From Planctomycetota bacterium (lineage in GTDB: Bacteria; Planctomycetota; UBA1135; UBA2386), in the NCBI GenBank assembly GCA_020849665.1, contig JADLFX010000105.1:1-64000 (forward strand): a stretch of DNA of 64,000 nt. The letters are read 5' to 3'. Under the pieces are notes generated by a model. That model worked only from the letters and a program-made list of their open reading frames with translations, made no database searches and was not told where the DNA came from. The translations under genes were made by a program, and so were the position numbers. Within the stretch, counting starts at the first letter, position 1; each line of letters begins with the position of its first letter. Positions 1 through 8,704 of the stretch are shown piece by piece.

Positions 1-134
1 GCACGCAGGTAGACCTGCTGGGTCACGTCCTCGGCGTCGGCGTCGCTGCGGACGATCCGCCGGGCGGCGGAGTAGACCGCGGCGTGATGCGCATGCACGA
101 GGGCGGCGAACCAGGAACGGGTGGATCGGCTCAT
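1..134 (-). CDS. ECF RNA polymerase sigma factor, N-terminal fragment
   Basis: Partial gene running off the left edge of the window; only the first 44 or so residues are present. The start ATG is at 134-132. The protein begins MSRSTRSWFAALVHAHHAAV and then reads SAARRIVRSDADAEDVTQQV, which matches sigma-70 region 2 of extracytoplasmic-function sigma factors (the helix with the D-A-E-D-V-x-Q-x-V-Y core that binds core polymerase and the -10 element). It would direct RNA polymerase to a stress or envelope regulon. Region 4 and any adjacent anti-sigma gene lie outside the window, so the ECF group cannot be assigned. No ribosome-binding site is obvious upstream. The open frame is short but the motif is distinctive. 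Confidence 0.75.
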   Translation of the reverse strand, partial: MSRSTRSWFAALVHAHHAAVYSAARRIVRSDADAEDVTQQVYLR

Positions 135-319
135 GGGCGGCTGGTGGCGGGGATCGTCGAGCGGCGCGGGCCCTGGCTGCGGCCAGCCCCCGGGCCGCGT
201 TGGGTTGCTTGCGGTGCCAGACACCCGGGCGCGGCGGACCTTCGGCGGATTCTGCCAGGAAACCACGGAATGGTCCCTCCCGCGGCCCCTGCGCGGCGTA
301 CCGCGCCGCCGGCGCGCGC

Positions 320-1459
320 TCAGAGCGTGACCATGCCGCCCAGCGCCGTCACCAGCGCGAACCCCACCAGCGCCACCACCAGTGCGCCGGAGAACCCCAC
401 CACGAAGGGCTTGAGGCCGAGTCCGCGCAGGCTCGCGAGGCTGGTGCCCAGACCCACCGCGGCCATTGCGACGCCCAGCAGGTAGCGGCCTCCGGCGACG
501 TCGGCCAGCGCGTGCACGAGATCGTGCCAGGTGCCGGCCTCGAAGAGCCCCAGGGCCTTGCCGTCCCGCAGGGTCCATTCGCCGAGGGTGCGCACCGCGG
601 CCAGGGCGAGGAACCCGAGCACGAACATGGGCATCACCTGGCTCCAGCGCACCCGCGCCACGCCGCCGGCCGGGTCGGAACCGGAGGCGCGCAGGTGCTG
701 CAGGGCGAGCAGAGGCACGACCGCGGCCAGGAACACGTTGCGGGTCAGCTTGGTGACCGTGGCGGCCTGGAGGATGCGTTCGTCGCCGACCAGTTGGGTG
801 CAGGTCATCGCTCCGCCGACCACCTGCGCGGTGTCGTGGACCGCCACGCCGAAGAACATCCCCAGCTGGGTGGCGGTCGCGAAGAGCGGCGGCGCGAGGT
901 AGGGGTAGAGCAGCATGCCCAGCAGCCCGAACACGGTCACGTTGGCGACCGCATAGGCCACCTCGCGCTGTTCGGCCTTGATCGCCGGCGCCGTGCTGAG
1001 GATCGCCGTGACGCCGCAGATGCTGGTGCCGGCTGCGATCAGCGTGCCCATGCGCGGCGGCAGGTCGAGGCGGCGGTTGAACCAGCCCACGAAGAGCAGG
1101 CCGGTGGCGATGGCGATCGCCACGATCGGGATGCCCAGCGCGCCGAGGCGGGCCACGTCGAAGAGGCTGAGCTTCAAGCCCACCAGCACGACGCCCAATC
1201 GCAGCGCCTTGGGCAGCACCCACGCGATTCCGGCCTGGAAGAGCGCGGGCAAGGGTGCGAGGTTGCGGAGCACGAGCCCCAGCACGATCGCGAGCGTGCC
1301 ACTGGGCACCGCGCTGGTGCCCGGCCGTGCGCCCGGCATCCGTTCCCCCAGCCAGGCGGCCAGGGGCTGCGCCAGCAGCAGCACCGCGACCGCCAGGAGC
1401 ACGCCCGGGAGGAGGGCGAGGGCGCGCGCGGGTGCGGGACGGGGGCCGGCTGCGGTCAC
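320..1459 (-). CDS. YeiH/YadS-family putative sulfate exporter (UPF0324)
   Basis: A 379-residue polytopic inner-membrane protein of the Cons_hypoth698 (YeiH) family, annotated in databases as putative sulfate exporters; the transported substrate is not firmly established. About ten hydrophobic segments run along the chain, beginning with LALLPGVLLAVAVLLLAQPL near residue 14. The family hallmark GTSICGVTAI lies around residue 144, followed by the conserved MFFGVAVHDTAQVVGGA stretch near residue 200. The length is close to the family norm of 330-380. The start is GTG at 1459; no earlier ATG fits the frame well. It is transcribed towards the ECF sigma gene and lies 55 bases downstream of slyD on the same strand, so the two may be co-transcribed. 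Confidence 0.85.
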   Translation of the reverse strand: MTAAGPRPAPARALALLPGVLLAVAVLLLAQPLAAWLGERMPGARPGTSAVPSGTLAIVLGLVLRNLAPLPALFQAGIAWVLPKALRLGVVLVGLKLSLFDVARLGALGIPIVAIAIATGLLFVGWFNRRLDLPPRMGTLIAAGTSICGVTAILSTAPAIKAEQREVAYAVANVTVFGLLGMLLYPYLAPPLFATATQLGMFFGVAVHDTAQVVGGAMTCTQLVGDERILQAATVTKLTRNVFLAAVVPLLALQHLRASGSDPAGGVARVRWSQVMPMFVLGFLALAAVRTLGEWTLRDGKALGLFEAGTWHDLVHALADVAGGRYLLGVAMAAVGLGTSLASLRGLGLKPFVVGFSGALVVALVGFALVTALGGMVTL

Positions 1460-1514
1460 GCGGCGGTCGGGGATGGGACGATCGGGTCCGTCTTGGAGCG
1501 GTGGCCGTGCCGTC

Positions 1515-2009
1515 TCAGTGCTGGTGGCCGTGCGGCCCGTGGGGATGGCCGTGGCGTCGCTCTTCCTGGGTCGGCTCGCGGATGCCGAGGACCCGCACCT
1601 GGAACTCCAGCGTCTCGCCGGCGAGAGGGTGGTTGAAGTCCACCGTCAGCATCTCGGCGCCCACGGTCTTCACCCACATGGGGACGACCTTGCCGGAATC
1701 GTCCTCGGCGCCGAACTGCATGCCGGGCTCGAGTTCGAAGTCGGTCGGGAACGCGGAGCGCGGGATCTCCTGTTCGCCCTGCGGGTCGCGCAGGCCGTAG
1801 CCCTGCTCCGGGCTCACCGACACCTGCACGCTCTCGCCCACAAGGCGCCCCAGCAGCGCCCGCTCCAGGCCCTCGACGATGTTGCCTGCGCCGGCGAGGA
1901 ACTCGAACGGCTCGCCCTCCGGCGACGCGTCGATCTGTTCGCCCTGCACGGTGAGCACATAGTGGATGGAGACCACCTTGCCGGTGGCGATCGTCGCGGG
2001 TTGGGTCAT
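1515..2009 (-). CDS. slyD: FKBP-type peptidyl-prolyl cis-trans isomerase, SlyD type
   Basis: A 164-residue cytoplasmic prolyl isomerase and chaperone. The FKBP half is at residues 10-70 (GKVVSIHYVLTVQGEQID, then LAGAGNIVEGLERALLG) and is split by the chaperone 'insert-in-flap' domain around residues 70-125, as in SlyD. The chain returns to the FKBP core with VDFNHPLAGETLEFQVRV near residue 124. The last 14 residues are histidine-rich (HGHPHGPHGHQH), the short form of the nickel-binding tail of E. coli SlyD, so metal binding and a role in metalloenzyme maturation are plausible; no hydrogenase or urease genes are in the window. The ATG start gives the normal family N-terminus. Confidence 0.93.
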   Translation of the reverse strand: MTQPATIATGKVVSIHYVLTVQGEQIDASPEGEPFEFLAGAGNIVEGLERALLGRLVGESVQVSVSPEQGYGLRDPQGEQEIPRSAFPTDFELEPGMQFGAEDDSGKVVPMWVKTVGAEMLTVDFNHPLAGETLEFQVRVLGIREPTQEERRHGHPHGPHGHQH

Positions 2010-2035
2010 GGACAGGGCCAGGGGAGAAGGTCCGG

Positions 2036-2041
2036 ACTATA
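2036..2041 (-). promoter_or_regulatory. -10 element of slyD promoter
   Basis: Read on the minus strand the sequence is TATAGT, five of six matches to the sigma-70 -10 consensus and conspicuous in this G+C-rich background. It lies 26 bases before the slyD ATG. I see no convincing -35 hexamer 16-18 bases further upstream. Confidence 0.45.
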
Positions 2042-2090
2042 GCCACGGGTCGGATCGGGCGCCTCGATCGTGATCCGGGCCGCGCGGTGC

Positions 2091-2096
2091 TACAAC
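2091..2096 (+). promoter_or_regulatory. -10 element placed for a leaderless transcript
   Basis: TACAAC ends 6 bases before the ATG at 2103. Transcription normally begins about 7 bases after the -10 element, so the mRNA would start at or next to the start codon. There is no Shine-Dalgarno sequence in between. No clear -35 element is visible. Confidence 0.4.
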
Positions 2097-2102
2097 GCGC
2101 GC

Positions 2103-2978
2103 ATGTCCTTCCCCGCCGATGTCGATCGTCGCACGCTGTTCGCCGGTGCGGCCGGCGCGCTCGGCTTGCGTGCCCTCACGCCGGGCGCCGCGCGCCAGGA
2201 CCCGGCTCCCGCCGCGGGCCGCCTGCGCCAGTCCGTGGCCCGCTGGTGCTACCCGAAGATCCAGCTGGCGGACCTGTGCCGGGAGGCGAAGGCCATGGGC
2301 CTCGAGTCGGTGGAACTCCTCGGGGAGAAGGAGTGGGGCGTGGTGCGGGAGCACGGCCTGACCTGCGCGGTGGCCAACGGGCCCGGACCCATCCACGAGG
2401 GCTGGAACCGGATCGAGCACCACGACAGGCTGGTGGCGGAGAGCGAGCGGCTGCTGCCCCTGGTGAAGGACGCCGGCATCCCCAACCTGATCGTGTTCTC
2501 CGGCAACCGGAAGGGCATGGACGACGAGCAGGGGATCGCCAACTGCGTGCTCGGGCTGAAGCGCGTGGTCGGGCTGGCCGAGAAGCTGGGCGTGACGCTG
2601 GTGATGGAACTGCTGAACAGCAAGGTCGACCACAAGGACTACCTCGCCGACCGCACGTCGATCGGAATCCGGATCGTGCAAGGGGTCGCCTCGCCGCGCT
2701 TCCGTCTCCTCTACGACATCTATCACATGCAGATCATGGAGGGCGACGTGATCCGCACCATCCGCGCGCACAAGGACGCCATCGCGCACTACCACACCGG
2801 CGGCGTGCCGGGGCGCAACGAGATCGACGAGACCCAGGAGCTGAACTACCGCGCCATCGCCCAGGCGATCGCCGACACCGGCTTCACGGGCTTCGTCGCT
2901 CACGAGTTCCTGCCGCGGCGGGATCCGTTCACGTCGCTGCGCCAGGCCCAGCGGATCTGCGACCTGAAGCGACTCTGA
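2103..2978 (+). CDS. Hydroxypyruvate isomerase-like TIM-barrel protein with export signal
   Basis: A 291-residue protein of the xylose-isomerase-like TIM-barrel superfamily, closest in pattern to hydroxypyruvate isomerase (Hyi) and related sugar epimerases. Metal- and substrate-binding strands are recognisable: MGLESVELLGEKEWG, LVMELLNSKVDHKDYLAD (Glu of the metal site), LLYDIYHMQIMEGDV, YHTGGVPGRNEIDE and GFVAHEFLPRRDP (last Glu). The N-terminus carries DRRTLFAGAAGALGLRAL, a twin-arginine-like signal, so this copy is probably exported, as with many planctomycete sugar isomerase-like proteins. Start ATG 2103 is chosen because it places the RR motif at residues 9-10 and sits just after a -10 element; an in-frame upstream ATG at 2070 would bury the signal. 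Enzyme specificity is not proven by sequence. Confidence 0.75.
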   Translation: MSFPADVDRRTLFAGAAGALGLRALTPGAARQDPAPAAGRLRQSVARWCYPKIQLADLCREAKAMGLESVELLGEKEWGVVREHGLTCAVANGPGPIHEGWNRIEHHDRLVAESERLLPLVKDAGIPNLIVFSGNRKGMDDEQGIANCVLGLKRVVGLAEKLGVTLVMELLNSKVDHKDYLADRTSIGIRIVQGVASPRFRLLYDIYHMQIMEGDVIRTIRAHKDAIAHYHTGGVPGRNEIDETQELNYRAIAQAIADTGFTGFVAHEFLPRRDPFTSLRQAQRICDLKRL

Positions 2979-3041
2979 GCAGCGGCGCCGGTGGGGGGCG
3001 CGAGCGACGTGGGCAGACCGCGCCGCCACGCCCGGAGTGGA

Positions 3042-3075
3042 ACGGGCCCGCCGCTCGGAGGAGCGGCGGGCCCGT
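3042..3075. terminator. Bidirectional hairpin terminator
   Basis: A perfect 15-base-pair inverted repeat (arms 3042-3056 and 3061-3075) with a four-base GGAG loop lies between the convergent genes ending at 2978 and 3102. There is no U-tract on either side, so termination would rely on the hairpin itself. Confidence 0.6.
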
Positions 3076-3101
3076 ATCCGGAGCGTGTGCCGCTCAGGGG
3101 C

Positions 3102-5453
3102 TCAGCGGATCTGCGTGCGCAGGCCGTTGGTCATCCGGACCTTGGTCGGCCACGGCGCGGCCAGGTCGAGGTGCGCGACCTGCCAGTAGACGTTGCCGGG
3201 CACGATCGTCTCGGGAATGGCGAACGAGGCGCGGAACGACCCCGCGGCCGTGGCGGTCGCGTTGACCGTCACCAGGATCGGCGCGAGATTGAGCGTGCAG
3301 CCGTTCATCCCGATCGAGTTCAGGTTCAGCGCGGCGGGGTTGCTGCCGAGCAGGAGCGCCAGGGGCGCGCCGGCGGGCATGCCGGTCACGGTCAGGCCGT
3401 AGAACTCGTGGCCGCGGACCGGCTTGCTGGCGCTGCCCAGGACCGCCGTGCTGCACGCACTGCCGTAGCTCACGTTGATCGCGGTGGCGTCGTAGGTGAG
3501 GCTGCGGGCGTAGAGCGTGAGGCTGGCGTCGTTGGTCCCGTACACGCACTTGAACTCATCGAGGTCGCTGTCGTAGCAGACCGAGGGCGCGAAGCCGTTC
3601 AGCGAGGCGTCGCTGAACAGGGTCTGGGCCTCGGTGGTGAGGCCGCGGTAGCCGACCCGCTCGACGAACACCGAGGAACGGATCACCGGCGGCAGGATCG
3701 AGATGATCCTGGTCGCCTGGTAGGTGATCGCCCAGTGCGAGTCGGTGTCGGTGTCGTAGGCGATGTTGCCCGTGATGTAGCTCGTGCTGGCCGAGGGTCC
3801 CGCGACCGTGCGGATCGTGGTGATCGACGGCGCGGCGCCCGCGATGCTCCAGTCGAAGCGCTGGCCCTCGATCGCCTTGCCCGCGGTCGCGGTCGACTTC
3901 GTGCCCGTGTTGTCGAGCACCGAGTAGGTGATCATGAAGCGGCCGATCTGCCCCTCGACGCGGGGCGTGATGGCGTGGTCGGCCGTCGAGGCCTGATTGG
4001 CCAGGTAGACCGGGGTCTTCACCGTGCCGGTCGAGGAGACCATGTTCACGGTGATGTCCCAGTCGTCGCCGGAGATCGGGTTGTTGTACTCCTGCCACGC
4101 CACGCCCCAATGGTCGGTGCCGCCGTTGCTCACCTGGGAGACGGAGGGGTAGTCGCGGTCCTTGCTGGTGCCCGAGGGGAATCCCGCCAGCGGGAACGCA
4201 GTGCCCCACGTGGGAGAGATGCCGGTGCCGCTGACGTTGGCGAGGATGCCGATGCAGTCGCTGGTGTTGGTGTTCGGCGGCGTCGGTGGCGCGGCGACGA
4301 CGTCCTGCTGGAACACGACCAGGGCGTTGTTGCCGCTGGTGCTGGTGCTGCGCGTGCCGCCCGCATCGGGGAAGGTCTGCGCGGTGCCGCTCGCCCAGGG
4401 GAAGGTGAAGTAGCTGCCGGCGGGGACCAGCGTCGTGGAGTTGCTGTTCAGGAGCACGCCGCGCCCGCGGGTGGTGGACGTCGGGAACTCGCGCTGGAAC
4501 ACCACGATCCACCGCTTGGGCGCGCCGACGAAGGCGACCTGGTGGTTGCGATTCGACCAGCTCGCCGTCACGTCCGAATACACGATGGTCGTGCCGGAGT
4601 AGTCGTTGCGCGTGATGCGGACGAAGGTGTCGTAGTCGCTGGCCGAGGAGATGCGGCCGTAGGCGTAGAGGATGGTGTAGGTGGCGGCGAGGTCGTCACG
4701 GCCGATCTCGGGCTGGTCGAGGGTCGCCGAGGCGCTGGCGCCGGTGGCGATCACCACGGGGGCGGTCAGCGGGTCGATGGTGACCGGGTAGGTGGCGGTG
4801 GCGAGCCAGGCCGCGGGGACGCGCAGCTGGATCGACGTGCCGTCGAAGCTGGTCTCGACCTCCGTGCGCAGGCCGGTCGCGTCGAAGGCGATGGCCGAGC
4901 GGTACTCGAGGATGGCCTTGCCGCTCTGGTCACGGAAGGTGAGGACCTGGTGCTCGAAGCCGGCCGGCTGGCACACCAGCTCGGTCTGGATGGCGCCGGT
5001 GACGATGAGGTCGCCCTGGCCCTCGGGCTTGTTGGGCAGCACGAAGAACTGCTCGACGCCGTCGCGGCGGACCTCGTAGGCCTCGGTCACGCCGGGGAAG
5101 CGGTACTCGTAGCGCCACTCGCCGACCTGGGCGTGCTGGGCGGCGGTGCCGGCGGGGAACACGTCCCGCTCGCCGACCCGCACGCGCGTGGTGGTCCAGC
5201 GCAGGGGGAGATTGTGCGGGTAGTCCTTCCCGAGGACGGGATAGAAGGCGTAGCCGTCGTGGAAGGAGACCTTGTACTCGGGGCCGGCGGCCCAGGTGCC
5301 GTAGGGCACGCCGAGGTCCGAGAAGCCGCCGTGGATCGGCACGAAGATGTCGGCCTGGCTGGGTACCGGGGCCGGGGAGGTCAGGCCGGGGTTCTGCGCG
5401 CAGAGTGCGAACGGAATGGCGAGGGCCATCCCGAGGGTCGAAAGGACTCTCAT
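3102..5453 (-). CDS. Secreted protein of unknown function, tandem paralogue A
   Basis: A 783-residue exported protein I cannot assign to a known function. A signal peptide is clear (MRVLSTLGMALAIPFALCAQ). Residues 30-240 are beta-rich and well conserved with the neighbour, ending in TYPVTIDPLTAPVVIAT, a phrase common in planctomycete secreted proteins before repeat-rich regions. The middle (about 250-650) has repeated aromatic beta-strand blocks such as YDTDTDSHWAITYQ and CYDSDLDEFKCVYGTNDA, suggesting a propeller-like or lectin-like fold. The last 125 residues contain YGSACST, LNSIGMNGCTLN and MTNGL, the C-terminal module also found in the genes at 5763 and 8705. It is about 80% identical by eye to the gene immediately upstream on the same strand, so the pair arose by tandem duplication. 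No catalytic motif seen. Confidence 0.8.
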   Translation of the reverse strand: MRVLSTLGMALAIPFALCAQNPGLTSPAPVPSQADIFVPIHGGFSDLGVPYGTWAAGPEYKVSFHDGYAFYPVLGKDYPHNLPLRWTTTRVRVGERDVFPAGTAAQHAQVGEWRYEYRFPGVTEAYEVRRDGVEQFFVLPNKPEGQGDLIVTGAIQTELVCQPAGFEHQVLTFRDQSGKAILEYRSAIAFDATGLRTEVETSFDGTSIQLRVPAAWLATATYPVTIDPLTAPVVIATGASASATLDQPEIGRDDLAATYTILYAYGRISSASDYDTFVRITRNDYSGTTIVYSDVTASWSNRNHQVAFVGAPKRWIVVFQREFPTSTTRGRGVLLNSNSTTLVPAGSYFTFPWASGTAQTFPDAGGTRSTSTSGNNALVVFQQDVVAAPPTPPNTNTSDCIGILANVSGTGISPTWGTAFPLAGFPSGTSKDRDYPSVSQVSNGGTDHWGVAWQEYNNPISGDDWDITVNMVSSTGTVKTPVYLANQASTADHAITPRVEGQIGRFMITYSVLDNTGTKSTATAGKAIEGQRFDWSIAGAAPSITTIRTVAGPSASTSYITGNIAYDTDTDSHWAITYQATRIISILPPVIRSSVFVERVGYRGLTTEAQTLFSDASLNGFAPSVCYDSDLDEFKCVYGTNDASLTLYARSLTYDATAINVSYGSACSTAVLGSASKPVRGHEFYGLTVTGMPAGAPLALLLGSNPAALNLNSIGMNGCTLNLAPILVTVNATATAAGSFRASFAIPETIVPGNVYWQVAHLDLAAPWPTKVRMTNGLRTQIR

Positions 5454-5762
5454 GGTGATGTGCAGGCGAGGGAACGGTTCGGAGTCCCCGCTGGGGGTGG
5501 GCCCCTCCGGAACCTGTGGGAGGCAGTGGCTCGCGGCCTACGAAGTCCGCGAGGCGAGGAGACCGGGCCATGGTCTCGCTGCAGTTGAGTGCGGGAAAGT
5601 CGAGCAGCGGACGGGGGAATGTGTGAGGACCGAACCGATCTTTTTGTTGCGTGAAGGGCAGGCCGTGGCGGGCTTCCGGATCCATGCGGCGCGGCGGAAA
5701 TGGAAGCGGGTCCCCGGCCCGCAGGCAGCCAGGGACCCGGACTCGGTGCAAGCGAGAGGCCG
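5454..5762. other. Spacer between the tandem secreted paralogues
   Basis: This 309-base stretch holds no convincing gene. It contains the upstream region of the gene starting at 5453 and the 3' region of the gene ending at 5763. Around 5639-5650 there is a run of T/A (tttttgttgc on the plus strand), unusually A+T-rich for this genome and a plausible part of the promoter for paralogue A, although I cannot place convincing -35 and -10 boxes. Confidence 0.5.
5707..5739 (-). terminator. Possible weak terminator of paralogue B
   Basis: An 8-base-pair inverted repeat (arms 5707-5714 and 5732-5739, 17-base loop) lies 24 bases after the stop codon of the gene at 5763-8099. On the minus strand it is followed by a mixed pyrimidine stretch, not a true U-tract, so the call is tentative. 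Confidence 0.35.
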
Positions 5763-8099
5763 TCAGCGGATCTGCATGCGCAGGCCGTTGGTCGTGCGGA
5801 CCTTGGTCGGCCAAGGCGCGGCGGCATCCAGGTGGGCGACCTGCCAGTACACGGTGCCCGTGGCGATGGTCTCCGGGATCGCGAACGCCGGCGTGAAGTT
5901 GCCCCCTGCGCTGGCGGTGGCGTTGATCGTGACCAGGACCGGCGCGGTGTTCAGCGTGCAGCCGTTCATCCCGATGGAGTTAAGGCTGAGGCTGGCCGGG
6001 TTGCTGCCCAGCATGAGTGCCAGCGGCGCGCTCGCCGGCATGCCGGTCACGACCAGCCGGTAGAACTCGTGGCCGCGGACCGGCCTGCTGGAACTGCTCA
6101 GCGTCGCTGCGCTGCAGACGGTGCCATAGCTCACGTTGATGGCGGTAGAGTCGTACGTGAGGCTCCTGGCATAGAGCGTCTGGTTGGCGTCGTTGGTCGC
6201 GAACACGCACTTGAACTCGTCCAGGTCGCTGTCGTAGCAGACCGATGGACCGAAGCCGCTGGCCGACGCGCTGCTGTACAGCGTCTGGGCCTCGGTGGTG
6301 AGGCCGCGGTAGCCGACCCGCTCGACGTACACCGAAGAGCGGGCCACCGAGGCGACGAGCTGCTGGTACGTGATCGCCCAGTGCGAGTCGGTGTCGGTGT
6401 CGTACGCGATGTTGCCGGTCCAGTAGAAGGTGCCGCTCACCGGCGGGGCGACCGTGCGGATCGTGGTGATCGATGGTGCCGTGGCGCCGGAGCTCCAGTC
6501 GAAGCGCTGGCCCTCGATGGCCGTGCCGGAGATCGCGCTCGACTTGGTGCCCGTGTTGGCGAGGACCGTGTAGGTGATCATGAAGCGGCCGATCTGGCCC
6601 TCGACGCGCGGCGTGATGGCGTGGTCGGCGGTGGAGCCCTGGTTGGCGAGGTAGATCGGGGTCTTCACCGTGCCCGTGCTGCTCACGAGGTTCACGGCGA
6701 TGTCCCAGTCGTCCCCGGAGATCGGGTTGTTGTACTCCTGCCACGCGACGCCCCACCAATCCGTGCCGCCGCTGCTCACCTGCGAGACCGAGGGGTAGTC
6801 ACGGTCCTTGCCGGTCCCGGAGGCGAAGCCGGCGAGGTAGAACGGTGTGCCGAAGGTGGGGGACATCCCGGTGGTGTTGACGTTGGCCAGGATGCCGATG
6901 CAGTCGCTGGTGTCGGTGTTGGGCGGCGTCGGCGGCGCGGCGACGGCATCCTGTTGGAAGACGAGCAGTGCGTTGTTGCCCGTGGTGCTGGTGCTGCGCG
7001 TGCCGCCCGCGTCGGGGAAGGTCTGCGCGGTGCCGCTCACCCAGGGGAAGGTGAAGTAGTTGGCGGAGGGGACGACCGTCGTGGAGTTGCTGTCCAGGAG
7101 CACGCCGCGACCGCGGGTCGTGGCGGTCGGGAACTCACGCTGGAACACCACGACCCACTTCCTGGCGGCGCCGACGAAGGCGACCTGGTGATTGCGGTTG
7201 GACCAGCTCGTGGTCACGTCCGTGTAGACGGTCGTGGTTCCCGAGTAGTCGTTGCGCGTGATGCGCACATAGCTGTCGTAGTCGCTGGCCGACGTGATGC
7301 GGCCGTAGGCGTAGAGGAGCGTGTAGGTGGCGGCGAGGTCGTCCCTGCCGATCTCCGGCTGGTCCAGGTTGCCGAGCGATGAGCTCCAGGTCGCGATCAC
7401 CACGGCTGCCGTGAGCGGGTCGATGGTGACCGGGTACGTGGCCTCGGCGAGCCATGCGGCGGGGATGCGGAGCTGGATCGACGTGCCGTCGTAGCGCGTC
7501 TCGACGTCGATGCGCTGGCCGGTGGCGTCGAACGCGACTGCGGAGCGGTACTCGAGGATCGCCTTGCCGCCAGCGTCGCGGAAGGTCAGGACCTGATGCT
7601 CGAACGGCGCGGGGGCGCACACCAGCTCGGTGGCGATGGTGCCGGCGACCACGAGGTCGCCCTGGGCCTCCGGCCTCTTCTGCAGCACGAAGAGCTGCTC
7701 GACGCCGTCGCGGCGGACCTCGTAGGCCTCGGTCACGCCGGGGTAGCGGTATTCGTAACGCCACTCGCCGACCTGGGCGTGCGCCGGTGCGATGCCGGGA
7801 GGGAACAGATCGGTCCCGCCGACCTGCACGCGCGTGCCGGTCCAGCGCAGGGGCAGGTTGCGGGGGTAGTCCTTGCCCAGGATCGGATAGAAGGCGTAGC
7901 CGTCGTGGAAGGAGACCTTGTAGTCGGGACCCGCGGCCCAGGTGCCGTAGGGCACGCCCAGGTCCGAGAAGCCGCCGTGGATGGGGACGAGCACTTCCGT
8001 CAGCGAACGGAGCGGTGGAGTCTGTGCGTCGGGCGCGACCTGGGCTGCGAGACCGCAGGGCGCCACGGCGGCCAGGAGAAGACTCGCCAGAGTTCTCAT
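5763..8099 (-). CDS. Secreted protein of unknown function, tandem paralogue B
   Basis: A 778-residue exported protein, the tandem duplicate of the gene at 3102-5453. The start is set at the ATG 8099-8097 because it opens a good signal peptide (MRTLASLLLAAVAPCGLAAQ); the frame stays open upstream for another 166 codons but that part is arginine/proline-rich and has no counterpart in paralogue A. The conserved N-terminal block (VLVPIHGGFSDLGVPYGTWA) and the segment ending TYPVTIDPLTAAVVIAT match A almost residue for residue. The two copies differ mainly in the signal region, in a few loops (for example where A has an extra IISILPP segment) and near residue 250. It ends in the shared C-terminal module with LNSIGMNGCTLN. 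Function unknown; probable surface or periplasmic protein. Confidence 0.8.
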   Translation of the reverse strand: MRTLASLLLAAVAPCGLAAQVAPDAQTPPLRSLTEVLVPIHGGFSDLGVPYGTWAAGPDYKVSFHDGYAFYPILGKDYPRNLPLRWTGTRVQVGGTDLFPPGIAPAHAQVGEWRYEYRYPGVTEAYEVRRDGVEQLFVLQKRPEAQGDLVVAGTIATELVCAPAPFEHQVLTFRDAGGKAILEYRSAVAFDATGQRIDVETRYDGTSIQLRIPAAWLAEATYPVTIDPLTAAVVIATWSSSLGNLDQPEIGRDDLAATYTLLYAYGRITSASDYDSYVRITRNDYSGTTTVYTDVTTSWSNRNHQVAFVGAARKWVVVFQREFPTATTRGRGVLLDSNSTTVVPSANYFTFPWVSGTAQTFPDAGGTRSTSTTGNNALLVFQQDAVAAPPTPPNTDTSDCIGILANVNTTGMSPTFGTPFYLAGFASGTGKDRDYPSVSQVSSGGTDWWGVAWQEYNNPISGDDWDIAVNLVSSTGTVKTPIYLANQGSTADHAITPRVEGQIGRFMITYTVLANTGTKSSAISGTAIEGQRFDWSSGATAPSITTIRTVAPPVSGTFYWTGNIAYDTDTDSHWAITYQQLVASVARSSVYVERVGYRGLTTEAQTLYSSASASGFGPSVCYDSDLDEFKCVFATNDANQTLYARSLTYDSTAINVSYGTVCSAATLSSSSRPVRGHEFYRLVVTGMPASAPLALMLGSNPASLSLNSIGMNGCTLNTAPVLVTINATASAGGNFTPAFAIPETIATGTVYWQVAHLDAAAPWPTKVRTTNGLRMQIR

Positions 8100-8704
8100 G
8101 GATGCCTGCCGGGTTGCTGAGCCGAGGTTGGCTCGCGGTGGAGCCGGCCCCTCCCGGCCCATGGATGGAGTCGGTTGCCGCGCGAGACTCGCGCGGCAGC
8201 GAATGGGGCTGAGAGTCAGAACGGCGCCGAGACCTGGGGTCTTTCTCCAGAACCCGCAGGGGGTGAGGAGCGCCGCCTCTCCTCGTGCCGCAGGTGCCGA
8301 CTTGTGCGTCAGATGCGGAGCCGCCCGCACCGACCGGGGGTCATGGTCGTCGCGTGGCGAGTGTCGTCGCGCGGCGCGGGCCTCGAGCGCGGCCGACACC
8401 TGAGCGCCAGGCAGTCGTGGTCCGCGATGCGGCGTGCGCGCGGTCGCTCGGCGGCCGGCATGCTGCCGTGGCTCGTGCGGACTCCGCACGGGCTCTGCCA
8501 GCAACGCATGGCGCATCGCCGCCACAGACGCGAGGTCGCCAGGCGCAACGTGGCGAGGAGCGCCGTGCGGTCGCGTCTTCGCCCGCTTGCCCTGCACCGC
8601 AAGGCTGCCCCACTTCCCGCGCTGCGGCGGAGCGGACTAGGATCCCCGCACCTCCCGGCTCCGCGCGTGCGGAGCCGGTTCCTTCTCCCGTCCGTCCTCC
8701 AACC
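8100..8704. other. Divergent intergenic region between secreted-protein genes
   Basis: This 605-base region separates the start codons of two divergent secreted-protein genes. Open frames across it are arginine/alanine-rich and look like chance frames in G+C-rich DNA. TAGGAT at 8638-8643 is a plausible -10 element for the plus-strand gene. A perfect hairpin at 8655-8678 would fall within its leader. I see nothing else that I can support. Confidence 0.5.
8655..8678 (+). repeat. Perfect 10-bp hairpin in the leader of the 8705 gene
   Basis: Arms 8655-8664 and 8669-8678 are exactly complementary with a four-base loop. The hairpin ends 26 bases before the ATG at 8705 and lies downstream of a possible -10 element at 8638-8643. 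It could stabilise the mRNA 5' end, act as an attenuator, or be an operator. There is no following U-tract. Confidence 0.45.
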
